Assembly: GCF_014697355.1 (NCBI RefSeq)
Contig: NZ_JACJRQ010000022.1
Coordinates: 79,460 to 143,459, forward strand
Reading direction: 5' to 3'
Source: Nostoc calcicola FACHB-3891
Lineage (GTDB): Bacteria; Cyanobacteriota; Cyanobacteriia; Cyanobacteriales; Nostocaceae
Length of the DNA: 64,000 nt
The position numbers were made by a program, and so were the translations under genes. Every line of letters begins with the position of its first letter. Position 1 is the first letter of the stretch. Shown here piece after piece: positions 44,851 through 53,136 of this stretch. Below the pieces are notes generated by a model. It was not told the origin of the DNA. It was given only the letters and a program-made list of their open reading frames with translations, and searched no databases.

Positions 44851-46521
44851 TTAGGCTCCGGGTTTGAAATAATCGAAGAGGCGATCGCCTGAATCAGCGC
44901 GAATTAATGCTACAACTACATCTGGTAAGGCAGCTAAACTGGGATAAACTAAATAACGCGGTTCCCAGCGGGGGTGAAACTTTTCTTTGTAGGCGTGTAA
45001 TCCCTGGAAGTTGTAGAAGCGATTTAAATGCTCGTAAAGATAGTGCAATACTTTTTCTAAACGCCGTGATTCTGGATTATCTCCAACTCCAGCTAAAGCA
45101 GAAAGACCAAAATTAAAGCTATCGTAACCATATTCTTTAAAATGCTGGAGCAGGGAAATAAATAAAAAGTCCATTATCCCATTTTCAAGAGACGCTCGGT
45201 GTCGCATCATATCAATAGTTGCTTCGTTGAGTTGATACTCAGGGATAATATTAGCAAAAGCACCGATCTGACCTTCGGGACTATGCACTACAACAAGCTC
45301 GCACTCTCGCAGATATGCTTCATCATACCAACCTAAAGAAAAGTGTTTTTCTGAACCTTCTACCATCTTTAGCCATTCATCACTCACAGGTTTGAGTAAG
45401 TGCAATAAATCATTGTCAATTGGTGGTTGATAAAAGTTAATTCGGTATCCTAATTTTGTTAAACGATTGATTGATGGTCTAAAGTTTTTACCAGCTTTAC
45501 CTTGTAATGTAAAATTTTTCAAATCAACGATCGCTTCTTCTCCAATCTTCAGTACCTGAAATCCTAACGATTTGTAAAGTTCAACATCATCGGGTAAAGT
45601 TTGGTAAAAGGCAGGATACCAATCATTGCGTTGACAAAACTGCCAGAAAGCAACAATTGTCTCCTTGCGGTCTTCAATCGGGCCTATGGGATCTCCTAAG
45701 GCGATCGCACCTCGTCCTTTGGGAACATAAGCAATTACACTCTTACCAGCGGGACTGAAATAATAACTTTTATCATTTAAAAGTGTCAAAGCTGCTAAAG
45801 AAGAACATCCATATTGCTCGACAATTTCTTTAGCTTTTTGTTGCTCATTTGGAGTTACTAAATTACGCCAAAACACAGGTTGCAACAGCATGAACACAGC
45901 ATATGTAATAGTAACTGCTGCAATAATATAGATAGAATTAGCAAAAAAATCACCAAATCGACTCTTTGGTTGCAGTCCCCAATTATCCTCGGTGAAGAAC
46001 ATCGCTAAAGTCTGAAGTACAGCTTCACGCCAATTGAAATTTTCGGAAAATTTGCCGTCTAACAAGTAAAATCCAATAGTTCCGTATGCCAAGATAAATA
46101 ATAAAGCTCCGATAAGTACTCGCACTCCCCGTGCAATGGAAGGACGGTCTGATTGCGCTGTAAAAATATGGCGCATCAGAATTAATTGCATTAGCAAAAC
46201 TCCAGATAAAAGACTTTCTTCATAGTCTAATCCCTTCAGCAAGTGGCTAAAAATAGAAATTACTAAGAGACTAATAGTAAGTAACCAAGCTATTTTTTTT
46301 CTGCGTAATAAATTAGTAGCAAGCGTGAGTAAAACAAACCCAGTTAGCGCTGCAAAAATATGACCGCTAGCACGAATTTCAAATGGTAAAAATTCCTTTA
46401 ACCAGTGATTTCGCCCGTATAAATTAGGTGTCACCGCTGATAATAAATTTACTACTCCGACTAAACCAGTAAGGAACGCTGCACTCCAAAGTCCAATTTG
46501 AGTTTTTAAATTATTTGTCAT
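44851..46521 (-). CDS. MprF-type aminoacyl-phospholipid synthase domain protein (DUF2156)
   Basis: A 556-residue protein with about six N-terminal membrane helices (1-230: HIFAALTGFVLLTLATNLL, IYIIAAVTITYAVFMLLQ) and a C-terminal double-GNAT domain of the phosphatidylglycerol lysyltransferase type (about 245-545). Signatures: SVIAYVPKGRGAIALGDPIG, WQFCQRNDWYPAFYQTLPDD, SLGFQVLKIGEEAIVDL, KNFRPSINRLTKLGY, and IDMMRHRASLENGIMDFLFI. In MprF this domain moves an amino acid from aminoacyl-tRNA to a membrane phosphatidylglycerol, altering surface charge. MprF's flippase half is missing here; a separate protein at 49228 matches it. The amino acid and lipid used are not predictable. Confidence 0.8.
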   Translation of the reverse strand: MTNNLKTQIGLWSAAFLTGLVGVVNLLSAVTPNLYGRNHWLKEFLPFEIRASGHIFAALTGFVLLTLATNLLRRKKIAWLLTISLLVISIFSHLLKGLDYEESLLSGVLLMQLILMRHIFTAQSDRPSIARGVRVLIGALLFILAYGTIGFYLLDGKFSENFNWREAVLQTLAMFFTEDNWGLQPKSRFGDFFANSIYIIAAVTITYAVFMLLQPVFWRNLVTPNEQQKAKEIVEQYGCSSLAALTLLNDKSYYFSPAGKSVIAYVPKGRGAIALGDPIGPIEDRKETIVAFWQFCQRNDWYPAFYQTLPDDVELYKSLGFQVLKIGEEAIVDLKNFTLQGKAGKNFRPSINRLTKLGYRINFYQPPIDNDLLHLLKPVSDEWLKMVEGSEKHFSLGWYDEAYLRECELVVVHSPEGQIGAFANIIPEYQLNEATIDMMRHRASLENGIMDFLFISLLQHFKEYGYDSFNFGLSALAGVGDNPESRRLEKVLHYLYEHLNRFYNFQGLHAYKEKFHPRWEPRYLVYPSLAALPDVVVALIRADSGDRLFDYFKPGA

Positions 46522-46802
46522 TTTTTATCATTTGTCATTGGTCATTATTGGTCATTGGTAATTAATTTTGGTGTTAAAGAATGTTTGAAAAGTCATGATT
46601 GATGTATCAAATATTTTTTACCCCATCCTAACCCTCCTCGTATGTATTGGGTAAGGAACCGGATTTTTCTTGTTTCCCCCCTTTACAAGGGGGGATTAAG
46701 GGGGGTAATAACGCAATTAAAATCACAGCCAATCTCTTTTCAAACAACCTCTTAAAACTCCAAACTCCAAACTCTTAACTCCTAACTCCTAACTCCTAAC
46801 TC
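46522..46802. repeat. Repeat-filled spacer between synthase and esterase 1
   Basis: TTGGTCAT-type units (46527-46560), the CCCCCCTTTACAAGGGGGGA inverted repeat with AAGGGGGG (46676-46705), and CTAACTC units (46750-46820). No coding frame. Confidence 0.65.
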
Positions 46803-47711
46803 CTAACTCCTAACTCCTAACTCTTTAAACTGTTCTCCTACATAGGAGAGGGAATCTTTGAGATGTTTGTGGAAGTAGTTCCAGCCAATATTGGCACCAG
46901 ATAAACCATGACCGCCAGGAAAAGCATAAAATACATGAACAATGCCTAATTTATTTAAGGTTTCGTTGAAGGCTTTGGTGGAAGCTAGTAAATTAATATC
47001 GTTCAGACCTGCATCTAGGTAAACACGCAATTGCTTTCTGTCTTCAGGTGATAGCTGTTGCACAATTTCTTGAGGACTATTTTGTGAACCGCTGCTATCA
47101 GTAAAGTAACCGCTATGGCTAAACAAAATATGGAAGTTGTTGAGATAGCGTAACCCGATATTAAAAGCTCCCCATCCCCCAGAAGATAGACCTCCCAGCG
47201 CCCAAAATTCTGGTTGTTGTAAAGTGCGGTAGCGTGACTTGACAACTTGCACTAATTCCGAACCAATTAAAGTCCCGACTTTGCCATTCGGCCCATCAAA
47301 ATAATCAGGATCGTACAAAGGACTAGAACCGCGATTATCATTACCATCAGGTGTAATTATAATCGATGGCGGTAATTTTTTATTTTGATAAAGTTCATGC
47401 AACACATCTAAAACTGCATATTTATCAACAAAAGCGCGAGCATTATCATGTCCTCCATGTAATAAAAATATCACGGGGTAGCGCTTTTGCTGGTTTTTGT
47501 TATAGTCAGGAGGCAAAATCACGCCATAGCTGCGGATTGCATTCATCGCTTGAGAGTTGAAGCTTGCTAATTGAAACTTTAGCCCAGTATTTACTTGTTT
47601 TTGGGGTGGGTCTAGTTGCGGCGCACCTAAGATAAATACATAATAATAACCAGCAGTGGTGAGGAGTGCGATCGCTCCTACTAAACTCATTAAAAATTTA
47701 GAAATCTTCAT
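46803..47711 (-). CDS. Secreted or anchored esterase (PF00756 family), paralog 1
   Basis: A 302-residue alpha/beta hydrolase of the esterase D/feruloyl esterase-like family. N-terminal signal or anchor helix (FLMSLVGAIALLTTAGYYYV). The nucleophile elbow is GGLSSGGWGAF with predicted S176, acidic YLDAG (about D233) and His in FPGGHGLSG (H268). Other family segments are YPVIFLLHGGHDN and IIITPDGNDNRGSS. About 45-50% identical by eye to the next gene. Substrate unknown; the family includes enzymes on carbohydrate esters, siderophores and lipids. It lies between the two MprF-like halves, on the synthase strand. Confidence 0.8.
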   Translation of the reverse strand: MKISKFLMSLVGAIALLTTAGYYYVFILGAPQLDPPQKQVNTGLKFQLASFNSQAMNAIRSYGVILPPDYNKNQQKRYPVIFLLHGGHDNARAFVDKYAVLDVLHELYQNKKLPPSIIITPDGNDNRGSSPLYDPDYFDGPNGKVGTLIGSELVQVVKSRYRTLQQPEFWALGGLSSGGWGAFNIGLRYLNNFHILFSHSGYFTDSSGSQNSPQEIVQQLSPEDRKQLRVYLDAGLNDINLLASTKAFNETLNKLGIVHVFYAFPGGHGLSGANIGWNYFHKHLKDSLSYVGEQFKELGVRS

Positions 47712-47911
47712 ATACTTTTAGGGGTAAAAAATTCACCTCCATTAGAACTTAAGGCATTGCTGAATATGAATATCAAATTGAAAAATCAACTCTTCTCAAC
47801 TCTTACTCTCTGCGACTCTGCGCCTCTGCGTGATACAAAAAAATATTTATCCAACAGGTCTACTATTTTTCTTCAGAATTCTGACTCCTAAATTTTGAAT
47901 TCTCCTTTATG

Positions 47912-48874
47912 CTATTTTTTGAGATTAAAACTTTGACGATCGGTCTTATGTGCTATCTCCGCTATTTTGAATTGTTCGCCCACAAATGTCAAAGAATCGG
48001 CTAAATGTTCCCGCCAATATTGCCAAGTATGACTGCCAGGAAACTGACGAAATAGATAATAAATTTTTAGTTTATTCAGGACTTTAGTAAATTGTTCGGC
48101 TTCGTCGATTTCTTCAGTATCCGATCTCCCAGAATCAAGGTAGATTCTCAACCGTTTTTGGGCTTGTAGAGGAATAGTTTTGATATAAATTATTGGGCTA
48201 TTTCTTGGCCCGCTTTTATCTTCAAAATAACCACTATGACTAAATAAAATTGAAAACCGATCCAAATTGTGTAATCCCACATTAACTGCACCCCAGCCGC
48301 CAGAAGATAAACCACCTATTGCCCAAAAATCTGGATTTTTTAGTGTACGATAACGGCTTTGTACAACTTTTACTAATTCATCCCCCACGGCTGTGGAGAC
48401 ATTACCGTTAGGACCATCGATATATTCAGGGTCACGGTAAGGACTAGAGCCGCGTTTGTCATTCCCATCTGGTGTAATAATGATGCTGGGCGGCAACTTA
48501 CCTGTAATATAAAGTTGTTTGAGAGTTTTGAGAGCTTGTCCCTTATCTTGACTAAACCAAGCAGTGGGATCGCCATGGCCACCGTGAAGAAGAAAGATTA
48601 CAGGATAGCTTCGTTTTGGGTTTTGCTCATAATCAGGGGGTAAAGAAACGCCGTAGGTACGACTTGCGCCCATAACTTGACTATTGTAAGTTTCAATCTT
48701 ATAGCTGAGGGGAGTAGCTAAGTCGCTAGCGTTAGGCTGGGATGGAAGAGGGGAAGGTGTTGTTTGTAAGCCCTGCTGTTGCGGTGGTTTTGCGACAACA
48801 CTTTGGGAGAAATGACAGCCAACTAGGGTAAATGCTGAAATCAGCAAGAAAATTTTCGATTTTTTGTAGTTCAT
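47912..48874 (-). CDS. Putative esterase lipoprotein (PF00756 family), paralog 2
   Basis: A 320-residue paralog of the gene at 46803. The N-terminus is a lipoprotein signal (FLLISAFTLVGCHFS, lipobox LVGC with Cys 20), so it is probably anchored to a membrane facing the periplasm. A Pro/Gln-rich linker follows. Catalytic residues are conserved: S190 in GGLSSGGWGAV, the acidic YLDSG (about D247) and the His of FPGSHTWQYWREHL. Shared family segments include YPVIFLLHGGHGD and TPDGNDKRGSS. It may act on membrane or cell-wall esters. Tandem duplication with the gene at 46803, 200 bases apart. Confidence 0.82.
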   Translation of the reverse strand: MNYKKSKIFLLISAFTLVGCHFSQSVVAKPPQQQGLQTTPSPLPSQPNASDLATPLSYKIETYNSQVMGASRTYGVSLPPDYEQNPKRSYPVIFLLHGGHGDPTAWFSQDKGQALKTLKQLYITGKLPPSIIITPDGNDKRGSSPYRDPEYIDGPNGNVSTAVGDELVKVVQSRYRTLKNPDFWAIGGLSSGGWGAVNVGLHNLDRFSILFSHSGYFEDKSGPRNSPIIYIKTIPLQAQKRLRIYLDSGRSDTEEIDEAEQFTKVLNKLKIYYLFRQFPGSHTWQYWREHLADSLTFVGEQFKIAEIAHKTDRQSFNLKK

Positions 48875-48985
48875 CTTTAAAGGGCATTGGTCAATTTATG
48901 CTAGCAACCAAAAGTTTACGCAAGTAATTTGTCAATGCTGTGTCAAGACGATGGAAACTTTACGACTGCTTGTAAATTAAAAATT

Positions 48986-49088
48986 AATACAGTTCAGATA
49001 AACCCAAAACCCTCATGTAGAGACGCGATTTATCGCATCTGATTTAGAGCAATTATCCACACAAATAACCTTTAACCGAACCGTATTG
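48986..49088. mobile_element. CGGTTAAG-family MITE-like element
   Basis: Left end AATACAGTTCAGATAAA (48987) and right end TTTAACCGAACCGTATT (49071-49087) form imperfect inverted repeats and match the ends of 6602-6735. The GTAGAGACGCGATTTATCGC core lies at 49018. It is just upstream of the next element. Confidence 0.55.
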
Positions 49089-49106
49089 AGTTAAAAATCG
49101 AGAATT

Positions 49107-49211
49107 AGGGACTTCCAGAAAATAAATTATCCCAAATTATTTGTACATTTGTAGGGGCGCACAGCAGTGCTACCCTACTATGGAATATTTTTTTCGTTGG
49201 AAGTCCCTTAG
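49107..49211. mobile_element. 105-bp element with AGGGACTTCC ends (intact copy)
   Basis: Terminal inverted repeats AGGGACTTCCA / TGGAAGTCCCTTA flank ATTATTTGTACATTT and TGCTACCCTACTATGGAATA segments. The same sequence in order is found at 55080-55139 and 55499-55544, split by an insertion. This copy overlaps the 5' side of the flippase-like gene and explains the frame upstream of its real start. Confidence 0.7.
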
Positions 49212-49227
49212 GATAAGTTTCTTCGCA

Positions 49228-50166
49228 ATGGTAAAAAAGCTGCGACTTAATTTCAGTTCTTTTTTTGGCTTGTTGCTGCTGGTGCTTTCTTTGTGGGCGA
49301 TCGCTCACGAATTGCATGAGTATAATTATCGTGATATCCTCAACTCACTAGTAGCAATTCCCAAAAGTCGCTTAAGCTGGGCAATTTGGCTGACAGCTTT
49401 GGGCTATTTAGTGATGATTGGCTATGATATTTTGGGTTTTAACTACATTAATCGTTCCCTAAGCTGGAACAAGATAGCTTTCACTAACTTTATTAGCTCT
49501 ACATTTAGCAATACAATAGGTTTTGCTTTGCTGACTGGTAGTGCTATCCGTTATCGATTTTATGCTAATTGGGGAGTGTCAGCAGTGGCGATCGCTCAAG
49601 TTATTGCTTTTGCTAATTTCACCTTTTGGCTGGGGATGTTTGCCATTGCAGGATTAATATTTATTACCAACCCTTTGACAATTCCCCCACAACTACATTT
49701 GCCTTTTGCAACAGTACGTCCCATCGGTGTGATTTTTCTGTTGTTGGTTGCTATATATGTGTTGGGAAGTATTTTAATTAAACAACCATTAATTATTCGT
49801 CAGCAAGAATTTCGTTTTCCTTCCTTACCAATATCCTTAGCTCAAATTGCCATTTCTAGCCTTGATTGGATTCTGGCTGCTGCGGTTCTTTTTGCAGTGC
49901 TTCCTAGTAATACAGCTTTGTCTTTTCTTGATTTTTTAGGAATTTATTTGTTAGGAATGTTTGCAGGTGTAGTTAGTAATATTCCTGGCGGTTTGGGTGT
50001 CTTTGAAACTGTGGTGTTGCTGTTTCTCTCATCAAAAATTTCGGCAGCGGCAGTTTTGGGTTCACTGTTAGCTTATCGCGGTGTATACTATTTTTTACCT
50101 TTGCTGGTTGCGGCAGGTTTGTTAGGGATATATGAGATTAAGTTCGGAAGGAATAAGATTTTTTAA
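49228..50166 (+). CDS. MprF flippase-like membrane protein (LPG synthase TM family)
   Basis: A 312-residue polytopic membrane protein of the lysylphosphatidylglycerol synthase transmembrane family, corresponding to the N-terminal flippase half of MprF. Eight or so hydrophobic segments; family segments include NFISSTFSNTIGFALLTGSA with IRYRFY, WLGMFAIAGL, SLDWILAAAVLFAVLPS and GMFAGVVSNIPGGLGVFE, the last the conserved NIPGGLGxFE motif. In MprF this half exposes the aminoacyl-lipid on the outer leaflet. The synthase half is encoded separately at 44851. The start at ATG 49228 (MVKKLRLNFSS) is chosen: upstream codons lie in the AGGGACTTCC element. It is on the opposite strand, divergent from the esterases. 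Confidence 0.8.
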   Translation: MVKKLRLNFSSFFGLLLLVLSLWAIAHELHEYNYRDILNSLVAIPKSRLSWAIWLTALGYLVMIGYDILGFNYINRSLSWNKIAFTNFISSTFSNTIGFALLTGSAIRYRFYANWGVSAVAIAQVIAFANFTFWLGMFAIAGLIFITNPLTIPPQLHLPFATVRPIGVIFLLLVAIYVLGSILIKQPLIIRQQEFRFPSLPISLAQIAISSLDWILAAAVLFAVLPSNTALSFLDFLGIYLLGMFAGVVSNIPGGLGVFETVVLLFLSSKISAAAVLGSLLAYRGVYYFLPLLVAAGLLGIYEIKFGRNKIF

Positions 50167-50416
50167 ACGCAAAGGTACGCAGAGTTAAGCGCAGAGGTAC
50201 GCAGCGAAAAGTTTGAGCGCTGGCTTCCGGCGATCGAAGCTTTTCAAGACAGAGGTTTTTAGCAATATCTTCACAAACTGCGGCGTAAATTCCTAAGTTT
50301 TGCTGAGGCGATCGCCAATTTAATCCTACAACAATAGTGACAGATAGTTCCAAATTTTGATGAGATTTAGAGAAATCATCAAAATTAGGTTTTAATGATT
50401 GAGTAGAGAGAAAATA
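50167..50416. other. Spacer with CGCAGAG repeat
   Basis: An ACGCAAAGGTACGCAGAG-type repeat at 50166-50205 and HIP1 motifs. This belongs to the CGCAGAGACGCAGAG family also seen at 8014-8046, 44680-44702 and 47807-47834. No coding frame on either strand that I trust. Confidence 0.5.
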
Positions 50417-50806
50417 ATGAAAAATAAACTATTGTTTGCTGGCGTTTTTATCGCAACTTGGGTAGGAGCATTAATCCCCAGCGCTTTTGCTGCTTCACCT
50501 TGTTCTGTGGGACAAAAAGCAGAAGTTCTTTGGAAAGATACATGGTATCCAGCAACAGTTTTAGATGTTAATGACGATCGGTGCTATATTACCTACGATG
50601 GTTATGATAGTTCTTGGAATGAATGGGTTGATTCTTCACGCTTTCGGGCAGCATTTGCAGTTGGAGATGCGGTGCGAATTCTCTGGAAGGGTAAATGGTA
50701 TGAAGGGCGAGTTTTAGATGTGAGTGATAATCTTTATAAAATTACTTATGATGGCTACGATGATTCTTGGGATGAGTGGGTTGAACCTGCACGGTTAAGC
50801 AGATAG
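50417..50806 (+). CDS. Secreted protein with two Tudor/agenet-like domains
   Basis: A 129-residue protein with a signal peptide (LLFAGVFIATWVGALIPSAFAAS, cleavage likely after AFA) and two tandem copies of a Tudor-knot/agenet-like motif. Copy 1 is AEVLWKDTWYPATVLDVND with CYITYDGYDSSWNEWVDSSR. Copy 2 is VRILWKGKWYEGRVLDVSDN with YKITYDGYDDSWDEWVEPAR. The YDGYDxSWxEWV core is strongly conserved between copies. Such domains in eukaryotes read methylated proteins, but in exported bacterial proteins their ligand is unknown. ATG 50417 is preferred because it gives the signal peptide. Confidence 0.75.
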   Translation: MKNKLLFAGVFIATWVGALIPSAFAASPCSVGQKAEVLWKDTWYPATVLDVNDDRCYITYDGYDSSWNEWVDSSRFRAAFAVGDAVRILWKGKWYEGRVLDVSDNLYKITYDGYDDSWDEWVEPARLSR

Positions 50807-51753
50807 GGAATACAACAGAAGTCACAAATCAGAAGTCAGAATTCAGAAGTCAGAATTCAGGAGTAAAACAGCCTTCATATTTGGCTACCAAAGCTAGATT
50901 CTGTACTTCACTCAGTTGCAAACTGCTGTATTTAACTTTTATAAATTGCGAGGGACGATTTCACCTGTGGGAGTCGTCCCTTAAATTGTTTATGAAAACA
51001 CAATTTAGGAGTCAGGAACAAAGCCGGATGCTCTTGATTCTGACTCCTGAATTCTGACTCCTGAATTCTTCTTCAACATTTCTTCTGTTATTTGTTCTTT
51101 ATTACCTGTTTAGAGACTGTTAGACTGAGAACCATAAGTAAAATTTCGTATATTTTGGCTAATTTATGGAGCGAGTATCACTGACAGCAGCTGCGATCGC
51201 CTCCCCCCAAATCAAGAATAAGCTAGTTTTGTGCAAAGCGTACCGCGATGAAACTGAAAAGTGCGTTAGCGAAGCTCACCGAAGGTATCGGCTAAACTAA
51301 AATTCATATTCGATTAACTCAAAATAGCTGATTGCTTTCTCAAAATGACATTTGACTTTCTCAAAATGAGCTTTTACTTTCTCAAACCCCAGTTTGCTTT
51401 CTCATTTTAGTGTTTTCCGCAAGTAAAATCAGCTTTTACTTTCTCAAACCCCAGTTTGCTTTCTCATTTTAGTGTTTTCCGCAAGCAAAAGCAGCTTTTA
51501 CTTACTCAAACCCCAGTTTGCTTTCTCATTTTAGTGTTTTCCGCAAGTAAAATCAGCTTTTACTTTCTCAAACCCCAGTTTGCTTTCTCATTTAAGTAAT
51601 TCACGCATTCATTTTGGTATACCATTGAGCCGAAAGCTGGCATAGGCGAGCTTTTCGGAGACATCGCTCTAGAAAAGAAGTGTAAATCAACTGGCGATCG
51701 CTCTTATATGGTTGTGAATGATGGAGAGCGATACCTGCATTTTAAGATGAGCA
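50807..51753. other. Long non-coding region with terminator-like hairpin and tandem repeats
   Basis: About 950 bases without a gene. It holds AATTCAGAAGTCAG units (50818-50866), a GGGACGA / TCGTCCC hairpin followed by TTAAATTGTTT (50952-50990, possible terminator), CTGACTCCTGAATT units (51040-51070), and the 62-bp tandem array (51369-51595). Confidence 0.65.
51369..51595. repeat. 62-bp tandem direct repeat array
   Basis: Units begin AGCTTTTACTTTCTCAAACC at 51369, 51431, 51493 and 51555: period exactly 62, three full copies and a partial fourth. Each unit contains TTTGCTTTCTCATTTTAGTG and TTTTCCGCAAG. CTTTCTCA also recurs at about 20-base spacing just upstream (51330-51380). The period is not a multiple of three and no frame is conserved, so it is non-coding. 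Differences between units are few (one copy has GCAAGCAAAAGC). Confidence 0.85.
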
Positions 51754-52143
51754 TTACTCAAGCAAATCAAATCCCTTTTCGTTTCTCAATTTTCTGTCAA
51801 AAGTCGCTATTGAACTACAACCACAATATTGAGCGATCGCACCAATTAAATAATCAGAAAAATCTGCATTTCCCTGCTTAAATCTTTGTAATGCTTGATA
51901 GACTAAAGAGCGATTTTCTAACTCAAACACCGAACATTGCAGCATCAATTCTATAGTGTTGCTAATTTCTTTCCTACTAAATTGATAAGGGTTTCCCCGC
52001 AAAACCCAAACTAACTCACAGAGAACTATATTAGCAACAAAACATTGCTCTCCCCTTTCTATGATTTCAGCAGCTTGCATCCACTGGTTTTCATCATCTT
52101 TTGTCAGGTAGCGCACCAAAATATTTGTATCAAGTCCAATCAC
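51754..52143 (-). CDS. PIN-domain toxin (VapC-like ribonuclease)
   Basis: A 129-residue PIN-domain protein. Acidic catalytic residues sit at D5 (MIGLDTNILVRYL), E in VLCELVWVL (about E44), D in NADFSDYLIGA (about D96-D99) and D in ATFDRKL. VapC toxins are Mg2+-dependent RNases that cut tRNA or rRNA. The start is GTG at 52143, inside the antitoxin gene, with a 14-base overlap that indicates coupled translation of antitoxin then toxin. Confidence 0.9.
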   Translation of the reverse strand: MIGLDTNILVRYLTKDDENQWMQAAEIIERGEQCFVANIVLCELVWVLRGNPYQFSRKEISNTIELMLQCSVFELENRSLVYQALQRFKQGNADFSDYLIGAIAQYCGCSSIATFDRKLRNEKGFDLLE

Positions 52144-52375
52144 TTGAGCCTTCTTGAATTGCCGCTTCCATTTCTTCTAAAGTTGCGCTTTTCATCCCCG
52201 GACGGTGTAAAATTCCCGATAAACTTTGGATAGGGACATTCAGGGGAATTAGTTTGACTGTTCCATTTTCATCAATGACAAAATCAACCTTACTACCTGT
52301 ATCAAGGTTAAGATAATCCCTAATTTCTTTAGGAATAGTTACTTGTCCTTTGGTGGTGATGGTCGCACTAGCCAT
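52130..52375 (-). CDS. AbrB/MazE-family antitoxin
   Basis: An 81-residue protein with an N-terminal SpoVT/AbrB DNA-binding fold (TITTKGQVTIPKEIRDYLNL and SKVDFVIDENGTVKLIPL). The C-terminal tail (GMKSATLEEMEAAIQEG) probably wraps the PIN toxin. It would autoregulate the pair. Coding order antitoxin then toxin with overlap is standard for VapBC. Confidence 0.9.
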   Translation of the reverse strand: MASATITTKGQVTIPKEIRDYLNLDTGSKVDFVIDENGTVKLIPLNVPIQSLSGILHRPGMKSATLEEMEAAIQEGSSDWT

Positions 52376-52462
52376 TATCCACGTTCCTTACATAAGTTCC
52401 TTACTTGATTATAAAGTATACTTGCCATCAATAAATATTGCTCAAACCTTGAAGTTTGAAAT

Positions 52463-53026
52463 ATGATAGCCCAACAAAACTACCTTACCCCTCAAGAGTA
52501 CCTCCAACTAGAGGAACAAAACCCTGTCAAACATGAATACATCGACGGTTACATCTATGCAATGGCTGGAGCGCTCGATCCACACGTTACCATTGCGGGA
52601 AACCTGTTTGCTCTCCTCCGTAATCATGTACGCGGTTCTGGTTGTCGTGTTTACATTGCCGACATGAAAGCCCGAATTGAATCTCTGAATCGCTTTTATT
52701 ATCCTGATGTCATGGTTACTTGCGATGGACGAGACCAAGAAACACCAGCTTATAAAAGATTTCCTTGTTTAATTGTCGAAGTTTTATCTAATTTTACCGA
52801 AGCCTTTGACCGCGGCGACAAGTTTGCCGACTATCAAACACTGGAAAGTCTGCAAGAAGATGTTTTAATTAATACAAAACGTCAGCGAGTCGAGTGTTTT
52901 CGCCGCAACGATGAAGGATTGTGGGTTTTGCAATCCTACACAGCAGAAGACAAATCATTTCGACTCAACAGCGTGGATTTTCAGGAAACAATGGCAGCAC
53001 TTTACGAAGATGTCGTTTTTGAATAA
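52463..53026 (+). CDS. Uma2 family (DUF820) putative endonuclease
   Basis: A 187-residue protein of the Uma2/DUF820 family, expanded in cyanobacteria, with a PD-(D/E)xK-like fold. Signatures: LTPQEYLQLEEQNPVKHEYI, the YYPDVMVTCD strand, FPCLIVEVLSNFTEAFDRGD with acidic residues and the TLESLQEDVLINTKRQRVE segment. Activity is inferred only from fold. Starts at ATG 52463, divergent from the antitoxin gene with an 87-base gap. Confidence 0.85.
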   Translation: MIAQQNYLTPQEYLQLEEQNPVKHEYIDGYIYAMAGALDPHVTIAGNLFALLRNHVRGSGCRVYIADMKARIESLNRFYYPDVMVTCDGRDQETPAYKRFPCLIVEVLSNFTEAFDRGDKFADYQTLESLQEDVLINTKRQRVECFRRNDEGLWVLQSYTAEDKSFRLNSVDFQETMAALYEDVVFE

Positions 53027-53136
53027 TCAACTTCTGCTCTAAATACTTGTAAACTAAATATCTATTAATACCTTCAACGCTTCCTAACCCGGCGGGGGCA
53101 TTGAGCAAAACAGACACAATTGATTGACTAAAAGTT

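Noticed and set aside
49141..49227. N-terminal extension of the flippase-like protein
   Set aside because: The extension is encoded by the AGGGACTTCC element, which also occurs elsewhere; the conserved protein starts at 49228.
51369..51595. Possible CRISPR array
   Set aside because: The 62-bp units are repeated end to end with no unique spacers, and no cas genes are near.
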